Shown: in pieces, positions 43,401 to 54,233 of the stretch | How positions within the stretch are numbered: the stretch's first letter is position 1 | Layout of the letters: each line of letters opens with the position of its first letter | Origin: Eledone cirrhosa | Taxonomy: Eukaryota; Mollusca; Cephalopoda; Octopoda; Eledonidae | Length of the DNA: 64,000 nt | Direction: 5' to 3' | Assembly (NCBI GenBank): GCA_964016885.1 | Contig: OZ024744.1 | Location: 116,749,302 to 116,813,301, forward strand | Notes under the pieces: model-generated | The model's input: the letters and a program-made list of their open reading frames with translations, nothing else | The model's database searches: none | What the model was told of the DNA's origin: nothing | Program-made: the position numbers and the translations under genes

Positions 43401-44039
43401 GTGAGATAATGACAATGTGAGATAATGACAATGTGAGATAATGACAATGTGAGATAATGACCAAAGTGAGATAATGACAATGTGAGATAATGACCAATGT
43501 GAGATAATGACAATGTGAGATAATGACAATGTGAGATAATGACAATGTGAGATAATGACAATGTGAGATAATGACAATGTGAGATAATGACCAAAGTGAG
43601 ATAATGACAATGTGAGATAATGACCAATGTGAGATAATGACAATGTGAGATAATGACAAAGTGAGATAATGACAATGTGAGATAATGACAATGTGAGATA
43701 ATGACAATGTGAGATAATGACCAAAGTGAGATAATGACCAAAGTGAGATAATGACCAATGTGAGATAATGACCAATGTGAGATAATGACAATGTGAGATA
43801 ATGACAATGTGATATAATGACAACGTGAGATAATGACCAATGTGAGATAATGACAATGTGAGATAATGACAATGTGAGATAATGACAATGTGAGATAATG
43901 ACCAAAGTGAGATAAAGACCAAAGTGAGATAATGACCAATGTGAGATAATGACCAATGTGAGATAATGACAATGTGAGATAATGACAATGTGATATAATG
44001 ACAATGTGAGATAATGACCAATGTGAGATAATGACAATG

Positions 44040-47000
44040 TGAGATAATGACAATGTGAGATAATGACAATGTGAGATAATGACAATGTGAGATAATGACA
44101 ATGTGAGATAATGACCAAAGTGAGATAATGACAATGTGAGATAATGACCAACGTGAGATAATGACAATGTGAGATAATGACAAAGTGAGATAATGACAAG
44201 GTGAGATAATGACCAATGTGAGATAATGACCAATGTGAGATAATGACAATGTGAGATAATGACCAATGTGAGATAATGACCAATGTGAGATAATGACCAA
44301 TGTGAGATAATGACCAATGTGAGATAATGACAATGTGAGATAATGACAATGTGAGATAATGACAATGTGAGATAATGACCAATGTGAGATAATGACCAAT
44401 GTGAGATAATGACCAATGTGAGATAATGACAAAGTGAGATAATGACAAGGTGAGATAATGACCAATGTGAGATAATGACAATGTGAGATAATGACAATGT
44501 GAGATAATGACAAGGTGAGATAATGACAATGTGAGATAATGACAAAGTGAGATAATGACAAGGTGAGATAATGACCAATGTGAGATAATGACCAATGTGA
44601 GATAATGACCAATGTGAGATAATGACAATGTGAGATAATGACCAATGTGAGATAATGACCAATGTGAGATAATGACAATGTGAGATAATGACCAATGTGA
44701 GATAATGACAAAGGGAGATAATGACAAGGTGAGATAATGACCAATGTGAGATAATGACAATGTGAGATAATGACAATGTGAAATAATGACAATGTGAGAT
44801 AATGACAAATGTGAGATAATGACAATGTGAGATAATGACAATGTGAGATAATGACCAATGTGAGATAATGACAATGTGACATAATGACCAATGTGAGATA
44901 ATTACAACGTGAGATAATGACAATGTGAGATAATGACCAATGTGAGATAATGACCAATGTGAGATAATGACAATGTGAGATAATGACCAATGTGAGATAA
45001 TGACAATGTGAGATAATGACCAATGTGAGATAATGACCAATGTGAGATAATGACCAACATGAGATAATGACAATGTGAGATAATGACCAATGTGAGATAA
45101 TGACCAATGTGAGATAATGACCAATGTGAGATAATGACCAATGGGAGATAATGACCAACGTGAGATAATGACAACGTGAGATAATGACAATGTGAGATAA
45201 TGACCAATGTGAGATAATGACAATGTGAGATAATGACCAATGTGAGATAATGACCAATGTGAGATAATGACCAATGTGAGATAATGACCGATGTGAGATA
45301 ATGACCAATGTGAGATAATGACCAATGTGAGATAATGACCAATGGGAGATAATGACCAACGTGAGATAATGACAATGTGAGATAATGACAATGTGAGATA
45401 ATGACAATGTGAGATAATGACAATGTGATATAATGACCAACGTGAGATAATGACAATGTGAGATAATGACCAATGTGAGATAATGACAATGTGAGAGAAT
45501 GACCAATGTGAGATAATGACAATGTGAGATAATGACCAATGTGATATAATGACAATGTGAGATAATGACAATGTGAGATAATGACAATGTGAGACAATGA
45601 CCAATGTGAGATAATGACCAACGGGAGATAATGACAATGTGAGATAATGACCAATGTGAGATAATGACAATGTGAGATAATGACCAATGTGAGATAATGA
45701 CAATGTGAGATAATGACCAATGTGAGATAATGACAAAGTGAGATAATGACCAATGTGAGATAATGACCAATGTGAGATAATGACCAATGTGAGATAATGA
45801 CAATGTGAGATAATGACAATGTGAGATAATGACCAATGTGAGATAATGACAACGTGAGATAATGACAATGTGAGATAATGACCAATGTGAGATAATGACA
45901 ATGTGAGATAATGACCAATGTGAGATAATGACCAATGTGAGATAATGACAATGTGAGATAATGACCAATGTGAGGTAATGACAAAGTGAGATAATGACAA
46001 CGTGAGATAATGACAATGTGAGATAATGACCAATATGAGATAATGACAATGTGAGATAATGACCAATGTGAGATAATGACCAATGTGAGATAATGACAAT
46101 GTGAGATAATGACCAATGTGAGATAATGACAATGTCAGATAATGACCAAAGTGAGATAATGACCAATGTGAGATAATGACAATGTGAGATAATGACAATG
46201 TGAGATAATGACAATGTCAGATAATGACCAAAGTGAGATAATGACAATGTGAGATAATGACCAATGTGAGATAATGACAATGTCAGATAATGACCAATGT
46301 GAGATAATGACAATGTCAGATAATGACCAAAGTGAGATAATGACCAATGTGAGATAATGACAATGTGAGATAATGACCAAAGTGAGATAATGACAATGTG
46401 AGATAATGACCAATGTGAGATAATGACAATGTCAGATAATGACCAAAGTGAGATAATGACCAATGTGAGATAATGACAATGTGAGATAATGACCAATGTG
46501 AGATAATGACAATGTCAGATAATGACCAAAGTGAGATAATGACAATGTGAGATAATGACAATGTGAGATAATGACAATGTGAGATAATGACCAATATGAG
46601 ATAATGACCAATGTGATATAATGACCTATGTGAGATAATGACAATGTGAGATAATGACCAATGTGAGATAATGACAATGTGAGATAATGACCAAAGTGAG
46701 ATAATGACAATGTGAGATAATGACAATGTGAGATAATGACAATGTGAGATAATGACAATGTGAGATAATGACAATGTGAGATAATGACCAAAGTGAGATA
46801 ATGACAATGTGAGATAATGACCAACGTGAGATAATGACAATGTGAGATAATGACAAAGTGAGATAATGACAAGGTGAGATAATGACCAATGTGAGATAAT
46901 GACCAATGTGAGATAATGACAATGTGAGATAATGACCAATGTGAGATAATGACCAATGTGAGATAATGACCAATGTGAGATAATGACCAATGTGAGATAA

Positions 47001-49390
47001 TGACAATGTGAGATAATGACAATGTGAGATAATGACAATGTGAGATAATGACCAATGTGAGATAATGACCAATGTGAGATAATGACCAATGTGAGATAAT
47101 GACAAAGTGAGATAATGACAAGGTGAGATAATGACCAATGTGAGATAATGACAATGTGAGATAATGACAATGTGAGATAATGACAAGGTGAGATAATGAC
47201 AATGTGAGATAATGACAAAGTGAGATAATGACAAGGTGAGATAATGACCAATGTGAGATAATGACCAATGTGAGATAATGACCAATGTGAGATAATGACA
47301 ATGTGAGATAATGACCAATGTGAGATAATGACCAATGGGAGATAATGACAATGTGAGATAATGACCAATGTGAGATAATGACAAAGGGAGATAATGACAA
47401 GGTGAGATAATGACCAATGTGAGATAATGACAATGTGAGATAATGACAATGTGAAATAATGACAATGTGAGATAATGACAAATGTGAGATAATGACAATG
47501 TGAGATAATGACAATGTGAGATAATGACCAATGTGAGATAATGACAATGTGACATAATGACCAATGTGAGATAATTACAACGTGAGATAATGACAATGTG
47601 AGATAATGACCAATGTGAGATAATGACCAATGTGAGATAATGACAATGTGAGATAATGACCAATGTGAGATAATGACAATGTGAGATAATGACCAATGTG
47701 AGATAATGACCAATGTGAGATAATGACCAACATGAGATAATGACAATGTGAGATAATGACCAATGTGAGATAATGACCAATGTGAGATAATGACCAATGT
47801 GAGATAATGACCAATGGGAGATAATGACCAACGTGAGATAATGACAACGTGAGATAATGACAATGTGAGATAATGACCAATGTGAGATAATGACAATGTG
47901 AGATAATGACCAATGTGAGATAATGACCAATGTGAGATAATGACCAATGTGAGATAATGACCGATGTGAGATAATGACCAATGTGAGATAATGACCAATG
48001 TGAGATAATGACCAATGGGAGATAATGACCAACGTGAGATAATGACAATGTGAGATAATGACAATGTGAGATAATGACAATGTGAGATAATGACAATGTG
48101 ATATAATGACCAACGTGAGATAATGACAATGTGAGATAATGACCAATGTGAGATAATGACAATGTGAGAGAATGACCAATGTGAGATAATGACAATGTGA
48201 GATAATGACCAATGTGATATAATGACAATGTGAGATAATGACAATGTGAGATAATGACAATGTGAGACAATGACCAATGTGAGATAATGACCAACGGGAG
48301 ATAATGACAATGTGAGATAATGACCAATGTGAGATAATGACAATGTGAGATAATGACCAATGTGAGATAATGACAATGTGAGATAATGACCAATGTGAGA
48401 TAATGACAAAGTGAGATAATGACCAATGTGAGATAATGACCAATGTGAGATAATGACCAATGTGAGATAATGACAATGTGAGATAATGACAATGTGAGAT
48501 AATGACCAATGTGAGATAATGACAACGTGAGATAATGACAATGTGAGATAATGACCAATGTGAGATAATGACAATGTGAGATAATGACCAATGTGAGATA
48601 ATGACCAATGTGAGATAATGACAATGTGAGATAATGACCAATGTGAGGTAATGACAAAGTGAGATAATGACAACGTGAGATAATGACAATGTGAGATAAT
48701 GACCAATATGAGATAATGACAATGTGAGATAATGACCAATGTGAGATAATGACCAATGTGAGATAATGACAATGTGAGATAATGACCAATGTGAGATAAT
48801 GACAATGTCAGATAATGACCAAAGTGAGATAATGACCAATGTGAGATAATGACAATGTGAGATAATGACAATGTGAGATAATGACAATGTCAGATAATGA
48901 CCAAAGTGAGATAATGACAATGTGAGATAATGACCAATGTGAGATAATGACAATGTCAGATAATGACCAATGTGAGATAATGACAATGTCAGATAATGAC
49001 CAAAGTGAGATAATGACCAATGTGAGATAATGACAATGTGAGATAATGACCAAAGTGAGATAATGACAATGTGAGATAATGACCAATGTGAGATAATGAC
49101 AATGTCAGATAATGACCAAAGTGAGATAATGACCAATGTGAGATAATGACAATGTGAGATAATGACCAATGTGAGATAATGACAATGTCAGATAATGACC
49201 AAAGTGAGATAATGACAATGTGAGATAATGACAATGTGAGATAATGACAATGTGAGATAATGACCAATATGAGATAATGACCAATGTGATATAATGACCT
49301 ATGTGAGATAATGACAATGTGAGATAATGACCAATGTGAGATAATGACAATGTGAGATAATGACCAAAGTGAGATAATGACAATGTGAGA
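44040..49390. repeat. 2673-bp tandem duplication within the satellite
   Basis: Copies at about 44040-46715 and 46715-49390 share landmarks at a constant 2673-bp spacing. CCAACGTG is at 44148 and 46821, and CCAATATGAG is at 46591 and 49264. ATGACCTATG is at 46621 and 49294. The GTCAG-containing series recurs as a whole. Derived frames of 404 and 92 codons repeat at the same offset. At least one single-base difference exists (TGTGAG against TGGGAG near 47338), so these are two real, very similar copies or a recent duplicate. Confidence 0.85.
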
Positions 49391-51022
49391 TAATGACCAA
49401 TGTGAGATAATGACAATGTCAGATAATGACCAAAGTGAGATAATGACCAATGTGAGATAATGACAATGTGAGATAATGACCAATGTGAGATAATGACAAT
49501 GTCAGATAATGACCAAAGTGAGATAATGACAATGTGAGATAATGACAATGTGAGATAATGACAATGTGAGATAATGACCAATATGAGATAATGACCAATG
49601 TGAGATAATGACCAATGTGAGATAATGACAATGTGAGATAATGACCAATGTGAGATAATGACCAATGTGAGATAATGACCAATGTGAGATAATGACAATG
49701 TGAGATAATGACCAATGTGAGATAATGACAATGTGAGATAATGACCAATGTGAGATAATGACAATGTGAGATAATGACCAATGTGAGATAATGACAATGT
49801 GAGATAATGACCAATGTGAGGTAATGACGATGTGAGATAATGACAATGTGAGATAATGACCAATGTGAGATAATGACAATGTGATATAATGACCAATGTG
49901 AGATAATGACAATGTGAGATAATGACAATGTGAGATAATGACCAATGTGAGATAATGACCAATGTGAGATAATGACAATGTGATATAATGACCAATGTGA
50001 GATAATGACAATGTGAGATAATGACAATGTGATATAATGACCAATGTGAGATAATGACCAATGTGAGATAATGACAATGTGATATAATGACAATGTGAGA
50101 TAATGACCAATGTGAGATAATGACCAACGTGAGATAATGACCAATGTGAGATAATGACAATGTGAGATAATGACCAACGTGAGATAATGACCAATGTGAG
50201 ATAATGACAATGTGAGATAATGACCAATGTGAGATAATGACAATGTGAGATAATGACCAATGTGAGATAATGACCAATGTGAGATAATGACCAACGTGAG
50301 ATAATGACCAACGTGAGATAATGACCAATGTGAGATAATGACCAATGTGAGATAATGACCAATGTGAGATAATGACAATGTGAGATAATGACAATGTGAG
50401 ATAATGACAATGTGAGATAATTACAATGTGAGATAATGACCAATGTGAGATAATGACAATGTGAGATAATTACAATGTGAGATAATGACCAACGTGAGAT
50501 AATGACAATGTGAGATAATGACAATGTGAGATAATGACAATGTGAGATAATGACAATGTGAGATAATGACTAATGTGAGATCATGACCAATGTGAGATAA
50601 TGACCAATGTGAGATAATGACAATGTGAGATAATTACAATGTGAGATAATGACCAACGTGAGATAATGACAATGTGAGATAATGACAATGTGAGATAATG
50701 ACCAATGTGAGATAATGACAATGTGAGATAATGACAATGTGAGATAATGACAATGTGAGATAATGACAATGTGAGATAATGACTAATGTGAGATCATGAC
50801 CAATGTGAGATAATGACCAATGTGAGATAATGACAATGTGAGATAATGACAATGTGAGATAATGACCAATGTGAGATAATGACAATGTGAGATAATGACA
50901 ACGTGAGATAATGACAATGTGAGATAATGACCAATGTGAGATAATGACTAATGTGAGATCATGACCAATGTGAGATAATGACCAATGTGAGATAATGACC
51001 AACGTGAGATAATGACCAATGT

Positions 51023-51151
51023 CTTTCCATTGCTTATCGTATGTTAGGAATGAAACAATCTCTCTGATGTCAATCAACAGATTGACTGAGAATATATGAA
51101 GTAGAGGACATTATTTCATTTTCAAGGAACACAAGACAACTTCAGTGGTGC
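51023..51151. other. Non-repetitive spacer between satellite and truncated LINE
   Basis: This 129-bp stretch starts just after the last satellite unit and ends at the CAT tail of the next element. I see no ORF, RNA gene or known repeat in it. It marks the transition from satellite to interspersed-repeat sequence. Confidence 0.6.
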
Positions 51152-51317
51152 CATCATCATCATAAACATCATTTAACTTCTATCTTCCATGCTAGCATGG
51201 CTTAGACTGTTTTGACCCATTTAGAATCAAATTGGGTCAGATGACTCTCTCTCACTAATATAGAACTCTTTCTGACTGGTTTTCTACAGCTGGATACCCT
51301 TCCTAACACCAAACTCA

Positions 51318-52276
51318 TTTACAGTGTGTACTGGGTGATTTTTGTTATGATACCTATATGACAACTTTACAGTGTGTACTGGGTACTTTTTGTCATGACA
51401 CCTAAATGACCACTTTATATTGTGGACTGGGTACTTTTTGTTATGATACCTACATGACCACTTTACAGTGTGTACTGAGTACTTTTTGTTGTGACACCTA
51501 CATGACCACTTTACAGTGTGTATGGGGTACTTTTTGTTGTGACACCTACATGACCACAGTGTGTACTGGATACATTTTGTCATGATACCTACATGACCTC
51601 TTTACAGTGTGTACTGGGTACTTTTTGTTGTGACACCTACATGACCACTTTACAGTGTGCATTGGGTACTTTTTGTTGTGACACCTACAAGACCACTTTA
51701 CAGTGTGGACTGGGTACTTTTTGTTGTGGCACCTAATGACCACATTACAGTGTGTATAGGGTACTTTTGTCATGACACCTATATGACCACTTTACATTGT
51801 GGACTGGGTACTTTTTGTTGTGACACCTACATGACTACCTTACAGTGTGTACTGGGTACTTTTTGTTGTGACACCTACATGACCACTTTACAGTGTGTAC
51901 TGGGTACTTTTCGTTGTGATACCTACATGACCACTTTACAGTGTGTACTGGGTACTTTTTGTTGTGACACCTACATGACCACTTTACAGTGTGGACTGGG
52001 TACTTTTTGTTGTGACACCTACATGACCACTTTACAGTGTGTACTGGGTACTTTTTGTTGTGACAGCTACATGACCACATTACAGTTTGTACTGGGTACT
52101 TTTTGTTGTGACACCTACATGACCGCTTTACAGTGTGTACTGGGTACTTTTTGTTGTGACACCTACATGACCACATTACAGTGTGTACTGGGTACTTTTT
52201 GTTGTGACACCTACATGACCACTTTACAGTGTGTACTGGGTACTTTTTGTTGTGACACCTACATGACCACTTTACA
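51318..52276 (-). repeat. 48-bp minisatellite in the LINE 3' UTR (about 20 copies)
   Basis: The unit begins TTTACAGTGTGTACTGGGTA, continues with CTTTTTGTTGTGACACC and ends with TACATGACCAC. About 20 copies are present, with single-base differences and a few short deletions. Because 48 is divisible by 3, long frames open on both strands (230 codons on plus, 113 on minus), reading as 16-residue repeats. These are by-products. The same unit occurs about twice in degenerate form in the tail of the intact LINE and in the SINE tail, so the array is a local expansion of an existing element module. Confidence 0.95.
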
Positions 52277-52397
52277 GGGTGTTTTGTGGAAGCAACATAA
52301 CTTTACAGAGAAAGGGTGGTGTGTGTGTGGAAGTGGGAGGGAGGTGTAGGCGTAGTGGGTTGGGGTGTATATTTGGTTAGGAGGTGCCTACTGAGTG

Positions 52398-53217
52398 TTA
52401 GCTTAAGACCGTGCACAATGGAAGGCAGGCTTTCTGAAATACTACATAGTGCCAAAGGTCTTGATCGAGTGACATTGTCTTAGAGAGGTGTAAGTGTGCA
52501 AGTTCAGTTTTTATCATGTTATCCCAGGTTTTTCTGGGTCTACCTACTTTGCAACTTCCATCAATTTTGATCACCCTGCACTTTTTTATACAGCTGTCAT
52601 CCTTCATGTGCAACATGTGACCATACAAATGCAATTTCCTCTCAAGTAAACAGCCTCTGATCCCTCTTATGCCTAATTTCTCACTTAGTTCATTTACACT
52701 TTGCACACAATGCCCAGGTCTCACTACCATGAAATATCGCCGTTCATATACAAGCATCTTACAATTTGCCTTTCACTTTTAGAGAAAAACCCCTTGTGGC
52801 CAACAGCGGTAGAACCTCTCTGAACTTTTTCCATCCCGTTCTGACTCTGGCTACTGTACTTTCAGAGCACCCTCCACCACTATTGATTTTGTCACCCAGG
52901 CAACGGAAAGTGTCTACTATTTCTATAGAGCCATCTGGGCAATAGAAGGAGCTAGTATCCTGTGGGCACTTGCTACTTATTGCACCTGAGCATCGGCCAC
53001 ATATAAAATCAACATTCTTAGATAGCTTACCTGTGATCCCACTACATCTTTTATGTACCCATAGTTTGCATTTGGGACATAGAATGGAGATTCTGTCTAC
53101 TCCTTTCCTACACACTGAGCATGGCCATTTCCCAGAGAGCACCTGTGTCCTATTTTCCTTTCTACATACTAGAACTTTAGTGTTAGACAAGTTAACTTTA
53201 AGGTCTTTTGATTCTAA
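52398..53217 (-). pseudogene. Broken LINE ORF fragment: PHD-like finger and C-terminal tail
   Basis: In one frame (53217 down to about 52760) it encodes the end of the reverse transcriptase (SNTKVLVCRKEN), then the finger with CSVC, CPKC, HKRC and CGRC all kept, then SIEIVDTFRCLGDKINSGGG and GWKKFREVLP. In another frame (52757 down to 52398) it continues with ELSEKLGIRGIRGCLLERKL and GRPRKTWDNMI. About 80 bp present in the intact LINE (roughly 30931-31008 there) is missing between the two parts, and the frame is shifted. The endonuclease and most of the reverse transcriptase are absent, so no enzyme can be made. Confidence 0.9.
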
Positions 53218-53596
53218 GTGCTACAGTAAAATACATCCAGTACACTCTGTAAAGTGGAAGGGCACCTAAATAGGGTAGGAAATGGCAACCTTCACAGGAT
53301 CCACTCTGTATAGAATCCATTCCAACAGGTACCATTTCTCAATATATGCTTGATAATCTAACTATAGAAAGTAGTATTATCTCTTAACATCCTGTAATGA
53401 TTTAGCAGAAAATATCTAAAAACATGTTTGTTAATTCAAATATTTATAGTATCTTTACTAGTGGACAGATTGTTGTGAAAATTTGTAGTAAACTAAAGTT
53501 GAGACTTAAATATTCAATGTGGTGAGTCATAACAATGTTTTATACTTGCTAATGTGGTTTGTTAATTAAGATATTTATAATTAAGATATTTATATC
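53218..53596. other. AT-rich unique sequence with a small repeat-tail remnant
   Basis: Positions about 53230-53268 (CATCCAGTACACTCTGTAAAGTGG, with a few bases after it) resemble the body of the LINE/SINE tail in the opposite orientation to the adjoining LINE. The remainder is AT-rich with no ORF over 60 codons that looks real. ATTAAGATATTTATA is directly repeated at about 53565-53594, immediately before the SINE. Confidence 0.5.
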
Positions 53597-53605
53597 GAGG
53601 CACAT

Positions 53606-53616
53606 GGCTTGGTGGT
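53606..53616 (+). promoter_or_regulatory. RNA polymerase III A box of the SINE
   Basis: TGGCTTGGTGG differs from the A-box consensus TGGCNNAGTGG at one position. It lies near the start of the tRNA-like head, at the normal distance from the B box. Confidence 0.7.
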
Positions 53617-53649
53617 TAGAGCATTGGGCTTGCATTCGAAATGTTGTGA

Positions 53650-53660
53650 GTTCAATTCTC
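53650..53660 (+). promoter_or_regulatory. RNA polymerase III B box of the SINE, degenerate
   Basis: AGTTCAATTCT matches the B-box consensus GGTTCGANNCC except at three positions. The A-to-B spacing (44 bp start to start) is normal for a tRNA-type promoter. The mismatches suggest this copy is weak or inactive. Confidence 0.65.
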
Positions 53661-53988
53661 AGACTGGGTGGTGTATTGTTTCCTTGAGCAAAACACTTTA
53701 TTTTCACATTGCTCCAGTTTACTCAGCTGTAGAAATGAGATGATAGAACTGGGGTCCCTATCATTCCACTGCAAAGTGGTTGTGGGGGTGCCACGGCAAA
53801 AAAAGCACCCAGCCCACACTGTAAAGTGGACGTGTAGGCACCATGGAAAAAAAGAACCCAGCACTCACTGTAAATGAGGTTGGTGTTAGGAAGGGCATCC
53901 AGCTGTAGTAATCAAGCCAGAATCAGTTCCCATCCCACCCTTGCAAGCAGGAAAAAGCAGACGTAAAATGATGATTATGATGATGATA

Positions 53989-54233
53989 GTAAACTAGAGT
54001 AAGATGACATCATCATGTTACTATTTGATACATTTCAAGAATGTCATATTATGTGGTGCAGGAAGTTAAGAGTTAAGAAAGTGTCAGATTGATATGGAAG
54101 ATAAAAAATATACTTATAAATATGTTATTTACATAAAATAGCAATGTTCTGACTTCAACTTGTTATTTTGTAATTGTGTGGTTAAAAATTTACATCATTA
54201 CTATCAAGGAGAAATCTTTTCCTGTCATAGGTA
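53989..54233. other. AT-rich unique spacer
   Basis: This stretch lies between the end of the SINE and the start of the next LINE-related sequence. I see no gene, RNA or tandem structure in it. Confidence 0.5.

Larger units (their letters stand above)
34001..51022. repeat. 16/17-bp satellite array, right block
   Basis: This continues the same satellite, in the same orientation, on the other side of the LINE insertion. It shares rare variant units with the left block, for example the GATTATG pair near 34800 and TTAGATAATGACCAATTGG near 37245 and 38213. It also has variants that are rare or absent on the left: GACAAGGTGAG clusters (38833-39220, 44190-44730, 46860-47400) and GTCAGATAATG clusters (about 46130-46520 and 48800-49510). 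The array ends at AATGACCAATGT (51022), after which non-repetitive sequence begins, so this is the true right edge of the satellite. Confidence 0.98.
51152..53217 (-). mobile_element. 5'-truncated copy of the same LINE family
   Basis: The element reads on the minus strand. Its 3' end is an interrupted CAT tail at 51152-51173, next to the same 'ttccatgctagcatgg' and 'ttctacagctggatacccttcc' blocks seen in the intact LINE. The 5' end is cut at about 53217, inside the region matching the intact ORF just after the reverse transcriptase (ESKGLKINLAKTKVL). 5' truncation is the usual outcome of target-primed reverse transcription. The 3' UTR has been enlarged by a 48-bp minisatellite. Both LINE copies share the block around 'ccaacataactttaca' and 'aggtgcctactga' between the array and the stop codon. 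Confidence 0.9.
53597..53988 (+). mobile_element. tRNA-derived SINE with LINE-type tail
   Basis: The 5' head (about 53597-53672) is tRNA-like, with recognisable A and B boxes. The body follows, including 'ccttgagcaaaacacttt' (53683 onward) and 'cattgctccag'. The 3' part (about 53770-53988) holds two imperfect 48-bp tail units, then 'gttaggaagggcatccagctg', then an ATG/TGA-rich end. This 3' part matches, in the same sense, the 3' end of the intact LINE on the minus strand. SINEs that share a 3' end with a partner LINE are typically mobilised by that LINE's enzyme. No clear target-site duplication was seen. Confidence 0.85.

Noticed and set aside
1..51022. Origin of the 16/17-bp satellite from the LINE or SINE, as for the three minisatellites
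   Set aside because: I saw only weak short resemblance (for example GAGATGATAG in the SINE against GAGATAATGA). That is too short to support descent.
51657..52349. A 230-codon plus-strand frame with 16-residue Cys-containing repeats (TTLQCVLGTFCCDTYM)
   Set aside because: It is a by-product of a 48-bp minisatellite lying antisense in a LINE 3' UTR. It has no signal peptide or conserved non-repeat domain.
53597..53672. A functional tRNA gene
   Set aside because: The tRNA-like head has a degenerate B box, no clear cloverleaf closing stem, and continues into a SINE body.
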